Shown here piece by piece: positions 13,201 to 26,264 of a DNA stretch of 55,592 nucleotides. Source of the DNA: Allokutzneria sp. NRRL B-24872 (GTDB lineage Bacteria > Actinomycetota > Actinomycetes > Mycobacteriales > Pseudonocardiaceae); assembly GCF_002155965.1 (NCBI RefSeq), contig NZ_MUMH01000053.1, positions 1-55,592 on the forward strand. Direction: 5' to 3'. Position 1 is the first letter of the stretch, and every line of letters starts with the position of its first letter. The position numbers were made by a program, and so were the translations under genes. Below the pieces are notes generated by a model. The model was not told the origin of the DNA and made no database searches. It was given only the letters and a program-made list of their open reading frames with translations.

Positions 13201-16200
13201 CTGAGCATCCGCGATCTCTTCGAGGCGCCGACCGTGGGGAAGTTGGCGGAACGGCTGGCTTCGGCCGAGGGCGCGCGGCCCGAACTGCGGCCCGCAGGAG
13301 AGCACGACCAGCTGTCGTTCGCGCAGCAGCGGCTGTGGTTCCTGCACGAACTCGATGGCCCGAGTCCGACGTACAATGTGCCGTTGGCGCTGCGGATGGT
13401 CGGCGACCTCGATGTCGACGCCCTGACGGCCGCCCTCGGCGACGTCGTGGAGCGCCACGAGCCGCTTCGGACGGTCTTCCACTCGGTGGAGGGCACCCCG
13501 CGACGCCGCGTGCTCGACTGGACGCCGAGCATCACCGTCGCGCAGGGTGATCTGCTGGCGGAGGCCCGTCAGTCGTTCGACCTCAGCGATGATATTCCGT
13601 TGCGCGCCAAGCTGTTCAGCTCAGATGGCGAGCACGTGCTGCTCATCCTCATGCACCACATCGCCACCGACGGCTGGTCGCACGGACCGATGTGCCGCGA
13701 CCTGGCGGAGGCGTACACCGCGCGGCTGGCTGGGAACGCGCCGGACTGGGCGCCGCTTCCGGTCTCCTATGCGGACTACGCGGTGTGGCAGCGGGATCTG
13801 CTGGCCACCGAGGAGAAGTCGCAGCTCGACTACTGGCGCGGCGCTCTGGACGGCTTGCCCGAGCTGATCGAGCTGCCGACCGACCGGCCTCGCCCCGCGG
13901 TCGCCTCGCACCACGGCGATGTGGTGTCGTTCGACCTCAGCCCGGAGCTGCACGAGCAGATCGTCGCCGTGGCGCGCCAACACGGTGTCACGGTCTTCAT
14001 GGTGGTTCGCGCCGCGCTGGCCGTGTTGTTGTCCCGCATGGGTGCTGGGACCGACATCGCGCTCGGAGCGCCGGTCGCTGGCCGCTCGGACGAAGCTCTT
14101 GACGGGCTGGTCGGCTTCTTCGTCAACACGTTGGTGCTGCGAACGGACCTGTCCGGCGATCCGTCCTTTGTGGACCTGTTGGCTCGGGTGCGGGAGACCG
14201 ACCTCGCCGCGATGGCGCACCAGGACGTGCAGTTCGAGCGCCTGGTGGAGGTGCTGAACCCCGACCGTTCGCTGGCGCACCACCCGCTGTTCCAGGTCGC
14301 GCTGACGGTGAACCGGGGCATCGCGGGCGGGATCGACATGCCGGGCCTCACCGCCACCGCCGAGGACGTGTCCATCGGCGTGGCGAAGATGGACCTGGTC
14401 CTGGACGTGATCGAGTCCGACTCGGGAGCGCGGGCGAGCGTGCAGTACGCCACCGATCTCTTCGACCGCGCCACCGTTGAGACCCTGGTCGAGCGCTTCC
14501 TCCGCGTGCTCACCGCCGTCACATCCGCTCCTGACACCAGGATCGGCGCGCTCGACGTGCTGAGCGCGGACGAGCGGCACCGGTTGCTGGCTGAGTACAA
14601 CGACACCGGCGTCGAGCTGCCGGCGGCCACGATCCCGCACCTGTTCGAGGAGCAGGTCCGGCGCAACGCCGATGCGCCTGCTGTGCGGTTCGGCGAGGTC
14701 TCGCTGAGCTACGCCGAGCTTTCCGGCCGGGTCAACGGCCTCGCTCGGACCCTCATCGCGAAGGGCGTCGGTCCGGAGCGCGTCGTGGCGCTCGCCCTGC
14801 CGCGGTCGCTGGACATGGTGATCGCGCAGCTCGCGGTGCTCACGGCGGGCGGCGCTTACCTGCCGGTGGACCCGGACTACCCCGCCGACCGCATCGATTT
14901 CATGCTCTCCGACGCTCAGCCCGTGCTGACGATCACGCAGCTGGACGATCTTTCTGATGGGGCGGCTCCGGTCACCGATGCCGACCGCATCGCCCCGCTG
15001 AGCGTGGACAGCCCGGCGTGGGTGATCTACACCTCCGGCTCGACGGGGCGGCCGAAGGGGGTCGTTGTCTCGCATCGCGGGCTCGCCTCCCTCGCGGCGA
15101 CGCACGTGCAGAACTTCGAGGTGGGGCCGGGCAGCCGTGTGCTCCAGTTCGCTTCGCCGAGCTTCGATGCGGCGGGGTGGGAGTTGTGCATGGCGCTGCT
15201 GTCGGGCGCGTGCTTCGTCCTCGCGCCCGCTGAGCGGCTTCAGCCCGGTGAGCCGCTTTCCGCGCTGATCACCGAGCAGGGCATCACGCACGTGACGCTG
15301 CCGCCGGTGGCGCTGGGCGTTACTGAAAACCTGCCGACCGGGCTCACGTTGGTGGTGGCGGGCGAGGCGTGCCCGCCGGAGTTGGTCGGCCGGTGGTCGG
15401 TCGATCGCCGGATGATCAACGCTTACGGTCCGACCGAGACCACGGTCTGCGCGACGATGAGTTCTCCGTTGTCCGGCACAGTGATTCCGCCGATCGGCCG
15501 TCCGATCGTGAACGCCAAGGTCTACGTGCTCGACGCGCGTCTTCAGCCGGTGGCGCCCGGTGTGACGGGCGAGCTGTACGTGACTGGCGCGGGCCTGGCG
15601 CGGGGGTATCTGGGGCGACCGGCTCTGACGGCTGAGCGGTTTGTGGCTTGTCCGTTCGGTGGGCGGATGTATCGCACGGGTGACTTGGCGCGGTGGAACT
15701 CCGATGGGCAGGTGGAGTTCGTGGGTCGTGCTGACCACCAGGTGAAGGTGCGTGGTTTCCGCATCGAGCTTGGTGAGATCGAGTCCGTGCTGGCCACTCG
15801 CGTCTCCCAGGCGACGGTGATCGTTCGCGAGGATCGCCCCGGGGATCGCCGGATCGTGGCTTACGTGGTCGGCGATGCGACTGGTTTGCGTGAGCACGCG
15901 GCGAGCCAGTTGCCGGACTACATGGTGCCGTCGGCGTTCGTGGTGCTGGACGCCCTGCCGGTCACGCCCAACGGCAAGATTGACGTGAAGGCGTTGCCTG
16001 CTCCGGCGGCCGAGGTCACGGGGGCGAGGGCGCGCAATCCGCGTGAAGAGCTGCTGTGCTCGCTGTTCGCCGAAGTCCTTGGTGTGGAACGAGTCGGCGT
16101 CGATGACAACTTCTTCCACCTCGGCGGGCATTCGCTGCTGGCCACCCAGTTGATCAGCCGAATCCGCACGGTCTTCGGTGTCGAGCTGCCGGTGCGCGTC

Positions 16201-19200
16201 CTCTTCGAAGAGGGCACGGTCGCGCGGCTGGCTGAGCGCGTCGACGGCGCGGAGTCCGCGCGCACCGCTCCGACGCCTCGCCCGCGTCCTGAGCGTCCGC
16301 CGCTGTCCTTCGGCCAGGGGCGCCTGTGGTTCGCCTACCAGTTGGAAGGCGCCAGCTCGACGTTCAACGTGCCATTGGTGCTGCGCCTTACCGGCGACCT
16401 CGACTGCGGCGCTATGCGGGACGCTGTCACGGATGTGGTGCGGCGGCACGAAACCCTGCGCACGGTGTTCCCGGACAACTACCAGCTGGTCCGCGATGTC
16501 TTCGAGGTGCCTTTCACGGTCGCCGAGGTCTCCGAGGACGACCTGCTGCCCGCCGTTCGTTCCGCGGCCGACTTCCCGTTCGACCTGGCCGAGGACCTCC
16601 CGACGCGCGCGACGGTGTTCAAGATCAGCGAGGACGAGCACGTCCTGTTGCTGCTGATGCACCACATCGCGGCGGACGGCGCCTCGATCGGCCCGCTGCA
16701 CGAGGACCTGGCCGCGGCTTACGCGGCGCGGCGGGCCGGGCGTGCTCCTTCGTTGGCGCCGCTTGAGCTGTCCTATGTGGACTACTCGTTGTGGCAGCGC
16801 GAACTGCTGGGCACCGAGGACGAGCCGGGCAGCGTCGTCGCGGCGCAGCTGGACTTCTGGCGTAGCTCGCTGGCAGGGCTGCCGGAGCTGATCGAGCTGC
16901 CGACCGATCGGCCTCGGCCGGCAGTGGCTTCCTATCGCGGCGCTGACCTGTCCTTCGAGATGGGCGAAGAGCTGCACAAGGCCGTTGTCGCGTTGGCGCG
17001 CCAGCACGGTGTCACGGCGTTCATGGTCGTGCGCGCGGCCCTTGTGGCGCTGCTGTCCCGCATGGGAGCTGGCGCGGACATCGCGATCGGAGCGCCGATC
17101 GCCGGGCGCTCGGACGAAGCTCTTGACGGGCTGGTCGGGTTCTTCGTCAACACGTTGGTGCTGCGAACTGACGCGTCCGGTGATCCGTCCTTTGTGGACC
17201 TTCTGAAGCGCGTGCGGGAGTCCGACCTCGCGGCATACGCGAACCAGGACGTGCCGTTCGAGCGCCTGGTCGAGGTGCTGAACCCGGACCGCTCGCTCGC
17301 GCACCACCCGCTCTTCCAGATCAGCATGAACTTCCAGAGCGACGCCGAGTCGTTCTGCCAGCTCGACGGGCTCGACGTCGAACCGATCGACATCGGCGTC
17401 GGAACGTCCAAATTGGACTTGCAGTTCGGCTTGCGCGAGTCGTACTCCGCCGACGGCACTCCTGCGGGCGTGAGCGTCAACGTGCAGTATGCGGCCGATC
17501 TCTTCGACCACAGCACGGTCGAAGCGCTGTCCGCGCGCTTGCTCCGCGTGCTCGAAGCGGTCGTGGGCGATCCGTCGCAGCGCATCAGCGCGGTGGAGGT
17601 GCTTGCCGACGACGAGCGGGCCCGCTTGCTGGACGAGTACAACGCCACCGATCAAGACGTTGCCGCAGCGGTCATCCCGGAGCTTTTCGCCCGCCGTGTC
17701 GCGGAGAACCCGGATGCTCCGGCGGTCGTCTTCGAGCGGGAGACAGTCTCCTACGCGCAGCTCGACGCCCGCGCGAACCAGCTCGCCCGACACTTGGCGA
17801 GCCAGGGAGTCGGCCCGGAAACCATTGTGGGAGTGGCACTTCCGCGCTCGGTGGACCTGGTTGTCGGCGTGCTCGCCGTGCACAAGGCGGGCGGCGCGTA
17901 CGTGCCGATCGACCCCGACTACCCGGCTGACCGCATCGAGTACATGATCACCGACGCCAAGCCGGTTGGCGTGCTCACGACTCCCGAGCTGGCGTCGCGG
18001 TTGCCCGAGGGCACCACGGTGTTCGAGGTCGGCGGGGTGGCGGACCTGCCGTCGCACGAGCTGGAGCGCCCTGGCCTGACCGTCGACTCCCCGGCCTGGG
18101 TGATCTACACCTCCGGCTCGACCGGCAGGCCCAAGGGCGTGGTGGTCGCACACCGCGGCCTGGCCGCGCTTTCGGCGACCCACGTGCAGAACTTCGAGGT
18201 CGGGCCAGGAAGCCGGGTGCTCCAGTTCGCTTCGCCGAGCTTCGACGCGGCGGGGTGGGAGTTGTGCATGGCGCTGCTGTCGGGCGCGTGCCTGGTCCTC
18301 GCGCCCGCTGAGCGACTTCAGCCTGGTGAGCCGCTGGCCGAGGTGATCCGCGAGCAGGGCGTCACCCACGTGACGCTGCCTCCCGTGGCGCTTGGTGTCA
18401 CGGAGGATCTGCCGGAGGGCTTGACCCTGGTGGTGGCGGGTGAGGCGTGCCCGCCGGAGTTGGTCGGCCGCTGGTCCGTCGACCGCCGCATGGTCAACGC
18501 CTACGGTCCGACCGAGACCACGGTCTGCGCCACGATGAGCGCTCCGCTGTCGGGAGCGGTCGTGCCGCCGGTCGGCCGTCCGATCGTGAACGCGAAGGTC
18601 TACGTGCTCGACGCGCACCTTCGGCCTGTCGCGCCGGGAGTGACCGGTGAGCTGTACGTGACCGGGGATGGCCTGGCGCGCGGCTACCTCAACCGGCCTG
18701 GTCTGACGGCGGAGCGCTTCGTGGCGTGCCCGTTCGGTGGGCGGATGTACCGCACGGGTGACTTGGCGCGGTGGAACTCCGACGGGCAGTTGGAGTTCAT
18801 TGGGCGCGCGGATCTTCAGGTGAAGGTGCGCGGCTTCCGCATCGAGCTTGGTGAGATCGAGTCCGTGCTGGCTGCTCGTGTCTCTCAGGCGACGGTGATC
18901 GTCCGCGAGGATCGCCCGGGGGACAAGAGAATCGTGGCCTACGTCGTCGGTGACGCGACCGGTCTGCGTGAGCGCGCCGAGAGCCAGTTGCCTGACTACA
19001 TGGTGCCGTCGGCGTTCGTGGCGCTGGACGCGCTGCCGGTCACGCCCAACGGCAAGATCGACGTGAAGGCGCTGCCCGTTCCGTCCGCCGAAGTCTCCGA
19101 GGCGAGGGCGCGCAGTCCGCGTGAAGAGCTGCTCTGCACATTGTTCGCGGAAGTCCTCGGCGTCGGCGAAGTCGGTGCGGACCAGGACTTCTTCGCGCTC

Positions 19201-20814
19201 GGCGGGGACAGCATCCTGTGCATCGAGCTGGCCACCTCAGCTCGCCGCGCCGGGCTGGTCTTCTCCGTCCGCGACATCTTCCAGCACCGCACACCCGAAG
19301 CCCTCGCGCTGGTCGCGACCGGGGACGACACCGCGCCCGTCACGCAGGACGACGACAGCGGGGAGTTCGCGCCCGTCCCGATCATGGAGTGGATGCGCGA
19401 GCTGGGCGACCCCTTCGAGGGCTACAACCAGTCCGTCGCCGTGCGCACACCGAAGACCGCCCGATTCGACGACTTGGCGAAGGCACTGCGCGCGGTTGTC
19501 GATCACCACGGCGCGCTGCGCACGCGACTGTCCACAAAGGACGAGCGCTGGAGCTTCACCGTCGCGGAGCCGTCTCGGCCCGCGTTGACGAGGGTCGACG
19601 TCGCCGGGTTGACCGACGACGAGTTCGCCTCCGTTGCGAAGGAACAGGGTGAGTCGGCGCGGCTGCGGCTGGCTCCGACCGAAGGTGTGCTGCTCCAAGC
19701 GGTGTGGTTCGACTTCGGCCCCGACACGGCCGGGCGCCTGCTGTTGGTGGTGCATCACCTCGCGGTCGACGGGGTCTCGTGGCGAATCCTGTTGCCGGAC
19801 TTGGCCTCCGCGTGGCGCGCCGTGGTCGCCGGGCGCACTCCGTCACTCGACCCGGTCGTCACGTCGGTGGCGTCGTGGTCGCGCCGGATCGCCGAGCAGG
19901 CCAAGGAACGCGCCTCCGAGCTCGACCTGTGGCGCTCGGCCCTGGAACAGCCGGAGCCGGTGCTCGGCAGTCGTGCACTCGATCCGAAGCTCGACACCGT
20001 TGGCACCGTCCGCTATCTGACCACTGAACTGTCCACTGAGGACACATCGGCGCTGCTGACCACCGTGCCCACCGCCTTCCACGCGGGTATCAACGACGTC
20101 CTGCTGACCGGCGTCGCGCTGGCGCTCGGGTTCTGGCGGGGCGGCGGCAGCGAGGTCGTGCTGAACCTGGAGGGCCACGGCCGCGAAGACGTCGTCCCGG
20201 GCGCGGACCTGTCCCGCACGGTCGGCTGGTTCACGAGCCTCTACCCGGTCCGGCTCGACCCGGGAACGGCGGACTGGACGGAGGTCCGAGCGGGTGGTCC
20301 CGTTGTGGGCCGAGCCCTCAAGGCGGCCAAGGAGCAGCTGCGGGCCGTGCCGGACAACGGGATCGGCTTCGGGATGCTGCGCTACCTCAACGCGGAGACG
20401 GCGCGGGTGCTCGCGCCGCTGCCCGTGCCGCAGGTGGCGTTCAACTACCTCGGCCGCTTCGGTGGCAGCTCCGGCGGGCGCGGCAAGCCCGTCGACTGGA
20501 CCCAGGTCGACGACGTCCCGACGCCGCAGGCTCGGGACCTCGACCAAGCGGTCTCGCACACCTTGGAGATCAACGCGGCGGCGGTGGACGACGCCGAGGG
20601 GCCGCGCCTGCGGGTGACCTGGTCGTGGGCCGGGGACCTGCTGTCCGAGACGGCCGTGGCCCGGCTCGCGGAGGCGTGGTTCGACGCGCTGCGCGGCCTG
20701 GTGCGGCACGCCGAGGACCCGACGGCGGGTGGTCTCACGCCGTCCGACCTCTCGTTCGGCCTCGACCAGGACGAGATCGACGAGCTCGAAGCGGAATTGG
20801 GGATTCTGGAGTGA
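10222..20814 (+). CDS. Nonribosomal peptide synthetase, modules 3-5 (C-A-T-C-A-T-C-A-T-E)
   Basis: 3530 aa. C domain His motifs: HHVISDG (127), HHIATDG (1145), HHIAADG (2147). Carrier serines S976, S1971 (both GGHSLLA) and S2997. The last is in GGDS, the form typical before an epimerisation domain. The E domain follows with HHLAVDG at 3178-3184, EGHGRE and FNYLGRF. Pocket codes read by eye: module 3 D-A-Y-F-W-G-V-T-F-K (D645; branched aliphatic, Ile/Val-like), modules 4 and 5 both D-A-W-T-V-A-A-V-C-K (D1649, D2675; Phe-type aromatic, Trp possible). Modules 4 and 5 are near-repeats with a 3078-bp offset. The residue of module 5 should leave as the D-form. GTG 10222 overlaps the previous stop and is preceded by GGAGGAG. 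The stop overlaps the next gene by 4 bp. Confidence 0.94.
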
Positions 20815-23800
20815 AGCGATCAGCTCTCGAAGACGTGCTGCCCCTCTCGCCGTTGCAGGAGGGCATGTACTTCCACGCCAGCTACGACGAGGGCGGGGTG
20901 GACGTCTACCACTCCCAGTTCGTGCTCGGCCTCGGCGGAGCGGTGGAGCCCGACGTGCTGCGGGCCGCCGCGTCGGCGCTGCTGCGGCGGTACCCCGTGC
21001 TGCGCTCGGGTTTCCGGCTGCGCAAGAACGGCGAGCCGATCCAGGTGATCCACCGCGCCGTGCCGGAGGCGTGGGCTGAACTCGATCTGTCCGGAATGGA
21101 CGATCAGCGCCTTGACGACTTCCTCGCCGAGGACCGGCAGCGCAGCTTCGACCTGGCCAAGCCGCCGCTGATGCGCTTCACCCTGGTCAAGCTCGCGCCG
21201 ACCGCGTACAAGCTGGTCATCACCAACCACCACATCCTCGTTGACGGGTGGTCGTGGGGCGTGCTGATGGAGGACCTGTTCACCCTCTACGCCCAGCGCG
21301 GCGACGCGGCCGGGATGCCGTTGGTGGTGCCGTACCGCAACTATCCGGAGTGGTTGTCCAAACAGGACAGTCAGGCGTCGCTGCGGGTGTGGCGCGAGGC
21401 GCTGGAGGGCGTTGATCGGCCCACCGTGCTCGCCCCGGACATCGCGGGGGAGTCCGTCGTGCCCGCGCGGATCACCGTTGCGCCGGAAGGTCTTGGCGCT
21501 GAGGTGGACCGCGTGGTGCGGGCCAACAAGCTCACTGCGGCCACACTGGTCCAAGCCGCGTGGGCCTCCGTGCTCCAGGCGGTGACCGGCCGTGAGGACG
21601 TTGTCTTCGGCACCACTGTTTCCGGGCGAGCGCCGGAGATCCCCGGTGTGCAGAAGATGGTCGGGATGTTCATCAACACCGTCCCGGTCCGCGTGCGGCT
21701 CTGCTCCGACGAGCCGGTCGCGGACAACCTCGTGCGGCTTCGGGACGAGCAGTCGACGTTGCTGGCGCACCAGTACCTCCGGCTCACCGATGTGGTCCGG
21801 CAGACCGGTTTGCCGACGCTGTTCGACACGTTCGTGATCTTCGAGAACTACCCCGTCGACTTCTCCGCCCGCGAGATCGCGCCTGGGGTGCGACTGACCG
21901 ACGTCGGCGGCCAGGACGCGGCGCACTACCCGATCCGGTTGGCCGCCGCGCTGACCGACCAGCGGCTGGAAGTGCTGCTGGAGTACCGACCCGACGTGTT
22001 CGACGCCGAAGCCGCGCAGTGGATCGCCGACGCCTACGTGCGGGCGTTGTGGGACGTGGTGCGGCGGTGGGACGAGCCCTTCGGCCAGCCCGTCGAACTG
22101 TCCGATGTGGACCGTGAGCGGATGTTCGGCTCTTTCGCGGAAGTGGTGTCGGAACCAGCGGAGCCCGTTCGCTCGCGCCGTCCCCGCGACTCGCGCGAGG
22201 AGATCCTGTGCGGCCTGGTCGCTGAGGTCCTGGGGCGGGAGAACGTCGGCGTCGACGAGGACTTCTTCGCGCTCGGCGGTCACTCGCTCAGCGCGATCCG
22301 GCTGCTGTCGCGCGTCCGCGCGGTGTTCGGCGTCGAGCTTCCGGTGCGGGTGATCTTCGAGGCGCCGACCGTGGCGTTGCTGTCCGAGCGCGTTCGCGGT
22401 GGCGGCTCGACGCGGCCCGCGCTTCGACCTGGGATCAGGCCCGCGCATGTCCCGCTCTCCTCCGCTCAGCGGCGGCTGTGGTTCATCCAGCAGCTCGAAG
22501 GCCCCAACGCCACGTACAACCTGCCGATGCCCGTGCGGCTGACCGGCCAGTTGGATCGCCAGGCGCTGATCTCCGCGCTCGGCGATGTGGTGGCCAGGCA
22601 CGAGAGCCTGCGCACGGTCATCGCTGAGCACAAGGGCACTGCGCACCAATGGATTCTCGACGCCTCGACCAAGCCTGTCGTGCAGGTCGTCGACGTCACG
22701 GAGGAGGAGCTGCCCTCGGCGTTGCGCACTGCGGCGGCCACCCCCTTCGACCTCGCCCGTGACCTGCCGATCCGTGGTTGGGTCTTCGCGCTGTCCGAGC
22801 GCGAGCACGTGCTCCTGCTGGTGCCGCACCACATCGCCATGGACGGCTGGTCGGCCGGTCCACTGTGGAGCGACCTCGTCGCCGCCTACAGCGCCCGCTG
22901 CGCAAGCACGAGTCCACAGTGGACTCCCTTGCCCGCCCAGTACGCGGACTACGCGCTGTGGCAGCAGGAACTGCTCGGCAGCGAGCAAGACCCCGACAGC
23001 CTTATCAGCGAGCAGCTGGCGTTCTGGCGGGACACCCTGACCGGCTCGCCGGACTGGTTGGAGCTGCCCACCGACCGGCGTCGCCCCGCCGCGCCCAGCC
23101 GCCTCGGCGACACGGTCGAGTTCGCCACCGGGGCTCAGGCCCACGAGGGACTGGCCAAGCTGGCGCACGGCAGCCAGGCCAGCGTGTTCATGGTGGTGCA
23201 CGCGGCGCTCGCGGCCCTGCTGACCAGGCTCGGCGCGGGCACGGACATCCCGATCGGCACCGCCGTCGCGGGGCGTGGCGACCAGGCGCTGGACGAGCTG
23301 GTCGGCTTCTTCGTCAACACCCTCGTGTTGCGCGCCAACACCTCCGGCGACCCGACCTTCCGCGAACTCCTCGCCCGCGTGCGGCAGACCGACCTGGCGG
23401 CGCTCGCGAACCAGGACGTGCCGTTCGAGCGCTTGGTGGAGGTGGTCAACCCGGTCCGCTCGGCCGCGCACCACCCGCTGTTCCAGGTGATGCTGGCGTT
23501 CCAGAACACCGGGGGCGAGATCAGCGAGCTGCCAGGGCTGACCGCGACCGCGGAGGGCTTCGGCGTCGGCGTCGCCAAGTTCGACCTGTCCTTCAGCGTG
23601 CGCGAGACCTTCGACGCGGACGGCGCTCCGGCCGGGCTCGAAGGAGTCCTGGAGTACTCGGCCGACCTGTTCGACCGCGACACCGCCCGCGCGATCACGG
23701 ATCGATTGGTGCGGCTGCTCACCGAGGCCGCCGCCGACCCGGACCGGGCGCTCAGCGGCCTGGAGCTGTTGTCCGACAAGGAGAAGCAGCAGCTCGTCAC

Positions 23801-26264
23801 ACCGCCGACCGCCGCTGAGGTCTCCACCCTGCCGGAGCTGTTCCAGGCGCAGGTCGCGCGCACGCCCGACGCGCCCGCCGTGGAGTGCGAGGGCGTCGTC
23901 CTCACCTACGCGGAGCTGAACGCGCGCGCCAACCGGCTCGCCCACCACCTGATCGCCGAGGGCATCGGGCCGGAGAGCATCGTGGCGCTGACGCTGCGCC
24001 GCTCGATCGACTACGTGGTCAGCGTGCTCGCCGTGAGCAAGGCGGGCGGCGCCTACCTCCCGGTCGATCCGGAGTACCCGGCGGAGCGCATCGACCACGT
24101 GCTCAGCGACGCGAAGCCGGCCATGACGATCACATCGTCCATTGTGGACGGATTGGCGAGTTTCCCGGACACGGACCCCGTCGTCGAGATCACGCCGGAT
24201 CACCCGGCGTACGTCATCTACACGTCGGGTTCGACGGGCAAGCCTCGCGGGGTCGTGGTCACCCACGCTGGTCTGGCGGCGTTGTCGGCCAACCAGGTCG
24301 AGCACTACCGAGTCGACGGCGACAGCAGGGTGTTCCAGTTCGTGTCGCCGAGCTTCGACGTCTCCGTGGCCGAACTCAGCCTCGCGTTGTTGTCGGGTGC
24401 GTGCTTCGTGGTGCCGTCGCGTCAGCTCGCGGGCGCCGAACTCGCCGCCGCGCTGGTCGGACAGCGGATCACGCACGTGATGGTGCCGCCGTCGGTGATG
24501 AGCGGTGTGCCCAAGGTCGAAGTGCCGTCGCTGCGGGCGTGGATCACCGGCGCGGAAACGTGCCCGGAAGACCTGGTCGACTTCTGGGCGCGCGACCGGC
24601 TGATGATCAACGCCTATGGCCCGACCGAAGCGACCTGCGATGTCACGTTCACGGCGTGCACTCCGGGGCGGCCGTTGACCATCGGGACGGCCATCGACGG
24701 CATGGGCACCTACGTGCTCGATTCCTCGCTGCGCCCGGTGCCGCCGGGCGTGGTGGGGGAGCTGTACATCGCTGGGCGCGGGCTCGCGCGGGGGTATCTC
24801 GGCGATCCCGCCACCACTGCGGCGCGGTTCGTGGCCAGCCCGTTCGGCAGCCCGGGCACGCGGCTCTACCGCACCGGCGACCTCGCCAGGTGGCGCGGGG
24901 GCCGGCTGGAGCTGGCGGGTCGGGCCGACACGCAGGTCAAACTGCGCGGCTTCCGGATCGAACTTGGCGAGATCGAGACCGCACTGCGCCGCCACGACGA
25001 GGTCGACGCGGCGGTGGCGATCGTGCGGGAGGACCGTCCCGGAGATCGGCGGCTCGTCGCCTACGTCGTCGGGGGCGTGTCTAGCCCAGAGCTGCGGTCC
25101 TACCTGGCCACGCGCCTCCCGGACTACATGGTGCCGTCGTCCTTCGTCGCCATGGACGCGCTTCCGCTGCTGCCCAACGGGAAGCTCGACCGCAGGGCGC
25201 TGCCGGAGCCGGTCGTCGAGACCTCCGACAGCGCGCCGCGAACCCCGCGCGAGAAGGTCCTTTGTGGACTCTTCGCGGAGGCGTTGGGCGTCGCGGAGGT
25301 CGGCGTCGACGACGACTTCTTCGAGCTGGGCGGGCATTCGCTGCTCGGCGTCGAGCTTGCCGGGCGCGTCGGCACGGTCCTGGGCGCGGAGCTGACGGTG
25401 CGCGCGGTGTTCGACGCGCCGACCCCGGCTGCTCTGGCCGCGCTGCTCGACGGTGAGCCCACGCAGCGCGATGCCTTCGGAGCGTTGCTTCCATTGCGCA
25501 CCAAGGGCAGCCGTCCGCCACTGTTCTGCCTGCCGCCGATCGCGGGGATGAGCTGGCGCTACACCGGCCTGCTGCGCTCGCTCGATCCGGAGATCCCGGT
25601 GTACGCGCTCCAGTCGCGCGGCCTGGACGGGGAGGAGGAACGCCCGCAGACGATGGAGGCGATGGTCGAGGACTTCGCCGAGCTGATCCGTTCCGTGCAG
25701 CCCGAAGGGCCGTACCACCTGGTCGGCTGGTCCTTCGGCGGCAACCTCGCGCACGCCCTCGCGACCCACCTGGAGGACGTCGGCCTGCTCGCGATCCTCG
25801 ACGCCTACCCCGCCGAGGAGGACAAGCGCGGCCAGTCCGACCGAAAGGCGTTGCTGGCCAGCATGTTCGAGGAGTACGCCAAGGCGTACGGCGACGACGG
25901 CGCGGACGTGCCGCAGGACGAGGAGACCTTGCGCGCGCGGATCGTCGACTACCTCGGGCGCGGCGCCAGCGAGCTGAGCCGGCTGGACGAGCGGCGGCGC
26001 TCCACCGTGCTGGAGGTGATGGTGACCAACGCGACCCTGGCGCTGACCCACGAGCCCGAGCGCTACCCCGGTGACGTGGTCCTGGTGGTCGCGGGCCGCA
26101 GCCGCAAGGACTGGGCCACCCCGGAGAGCTGGAAGTCCACTGTGGATGGAGAGATCATCGTGCACGAGGTGGACTGCCTGCACGAGAACATGATGGAGCC
26201 GGGCCCCGCGTCGGAGATCTGCGAGATCGTCGAGGCGGGCCTGCCGCAGGAGGTGCGACGATGA
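20811..26264 (+). CDS. Nonribosomal peptide synthetase, modules 6-7 (C-T-C-A-T-TE)
   Basis: 1817 aa, last enzyme of the line. The first C domain ([18 protein letters not shown] at 140-146) has the look of a DCL domain, as needed after the upstream E domain. It runs straight into a carrier domain (S492) with no A domain between; the linker is only about 40 residues. Module 7 is complete: C (HHIAMDG 673-679), A with pocket D-V-A-M-I-G-A-C-D-K (D1183; Trp-like or basic, not decided), T (S1510). The type I thioesterase has GWSFGG nucleophile S1641, D1664 and H1791, and would release or cyclise the peptide. GTG 20811 overlaps the previous stop (GTGA), and the protein then begins directly with the C domain. 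The stop overlaps the P450 start (ATGA). Confidence 0.94.
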   Translation: MKRSALEDVLPLSPLQEGMYFHASYDEGGVDVYHSQFVLGLGGAVEPDVLRAAASALLRRYPVLRSGFRLRKNGEPIQVIHRAVPEAWAELDLSGMDDQRLDDFLAEDRQRSFDLAKPPLMRFTLVKLAPTAYKLVITNHHILVDGWSWGVLMEDLFTLYAQRGDAAGMPLVVPYRNYPEWLSKQDSQASLRVWREALEGVDRPTVLAPDIAGESVVPARITVAPEGLGAEVDRVVRANKLTAATLVQAAWASVLQAVTGREDVVFGTTVSGRAPEIPGVQKMVGMFINTVPVRVRLCSDEPVADNLVRLRDEQSTLLAHQYLRLTDVVRQTGLPTLFDTFVIFENYPVDFSAREIAPGVRLTDVGGQDAAHYPIRLAAALTDQRLEVLLEYRPDVFDAEAAQWIADAYVRALWDVVRRWDEPFGQPVELSDVDRERMFGSFAEVVSEPAEPVRSRRPRDSREEILCGLVAEVLGRENVGVDEDFFALGGHSLSAIRLLSRVRAVFGVELPVRVIFEAPTVALLSERVRGGGSTRPALRPGIRPAHVPLSSAQRRLWFIQQLEGPNATYNLPMPVRLTGQLDRQALISALGDVVARHESLRTVIAEHKGTAHQWILDASTKPVVQVVDVTEEELPSALRTAAATPFDLARDLPIRGWVFALSEREHVLLLVPHHIAMDGWSAGPLWSDLVAAYSARCASTSPQWTPLPAQYADYALWQQELLGSEQDPDSLISEQLAFWRDTLTGSPDWLELPTDRRRPAAPSRLGDTVEFATGAQAHEGLAKLAHGSQASVFMVVHAALAALLTRLGAGTDIPIGTAVAGRGDQALDELVGFFVNTLVLRANTSGDPTFRELLARVRQTDLAALANQDVPFERLVEVVNPVRSAAHHPLFQVMLAFQNTGGEISELPGLTATAEGFGVGVAKFDLSFSVRETFDADGAPAGLEGVLEYSADLFDRDTARAITDRLVRLLTEAAADPDRALSGLELLSDKEKQQLVTPPTAAEVSTLPELFQAQVARTPDAPAVECEGVVLTYAELNARANRLAHHLIAEGIGPESIVALTLRRSIDYVVSVLAVSKAGGAYLPVDPEYPAERIDHVLSDAKPAMTITSSIVDGLASFPDTDPVVEITPDHPAYVIYTSGSTGKPRGVVVTHAGLAALSANQVEHYRVDGDSRVFQFVSPSFDVSVAELSLALLSGACFVVPSRQLAGAELAAALVGQRITHVMVPPSVMSGVPKVEVPSLRAWITGAETCPEDLVDFWARDRLMINAYGPTEATCDVTFTACTPGRPLTIGTAIDGMGTYVLDSSLRPVPPGVVGELYIAGRGLARGYLGDPATTAARFVASPFGSPGTRLYRTGDLARWRGGRLELAGRADTQVKLRGFRIELGEIETALRRHDEVDAAVAIVREDRPGDRRLVAYVVGGVSSPELRSYLATRLPDYMVPSSFVAMDALPLLPNGKLDRRALPEPVVETSDSAPRTPREKVLCGLFAEALGVAEVGVDDDFFELGGHSLLGVELAGRVGTVLGAELTVRAVFDAPTPAALAALLDGEPTQRDAFGALLPLRTKGSRPPLFCLPPIAGMSWRYTGLLRSLDPEIPVYALQSRGLDGEEERPQTMEAMVEDFAELIRSVQPEGPYHLVGWSFGGNLAHALATHLEDVGLLAILDAYPAEEDKRGQSDRKALLASMFEEYAKAYGDDGADVPQDEETLRARIVDYLGRGASELSRLDERRRSTVLEVMVTNATLALTHEPERYPGDVVLVVAGRSRKDWATPESWKSTVDGEIIVHEVDCLHENMMEPGPASEICEIVEAGLPQEVRR

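Noticed and set aside
13621-18618. Very long open frame on the minus strand opposite NRPS modules 4-5, with many similar antisense frames elsewhere
   Set aside because: Translation is Arg/Gln/His-rich without any family feature, and it mirrors the plus-strand NRPS codons. High GC makes such antisense frames common.
15000-19000. Insertion sequence or transposon as the source of the repeated DNA
   Set aside because: The repeated blocks are NRPS modules in register at 3078 bp, with no terminal repeats and no transposase; duplication or conversion explains them.
20625-20810. Earlier start for the third NRPS gene
   Set aside because: The extension lies over the end of the E domain of the previous gene in another frame. 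GTG 20811 gives a clean C-domain start and the same 4-bp overlap as the other junctions.
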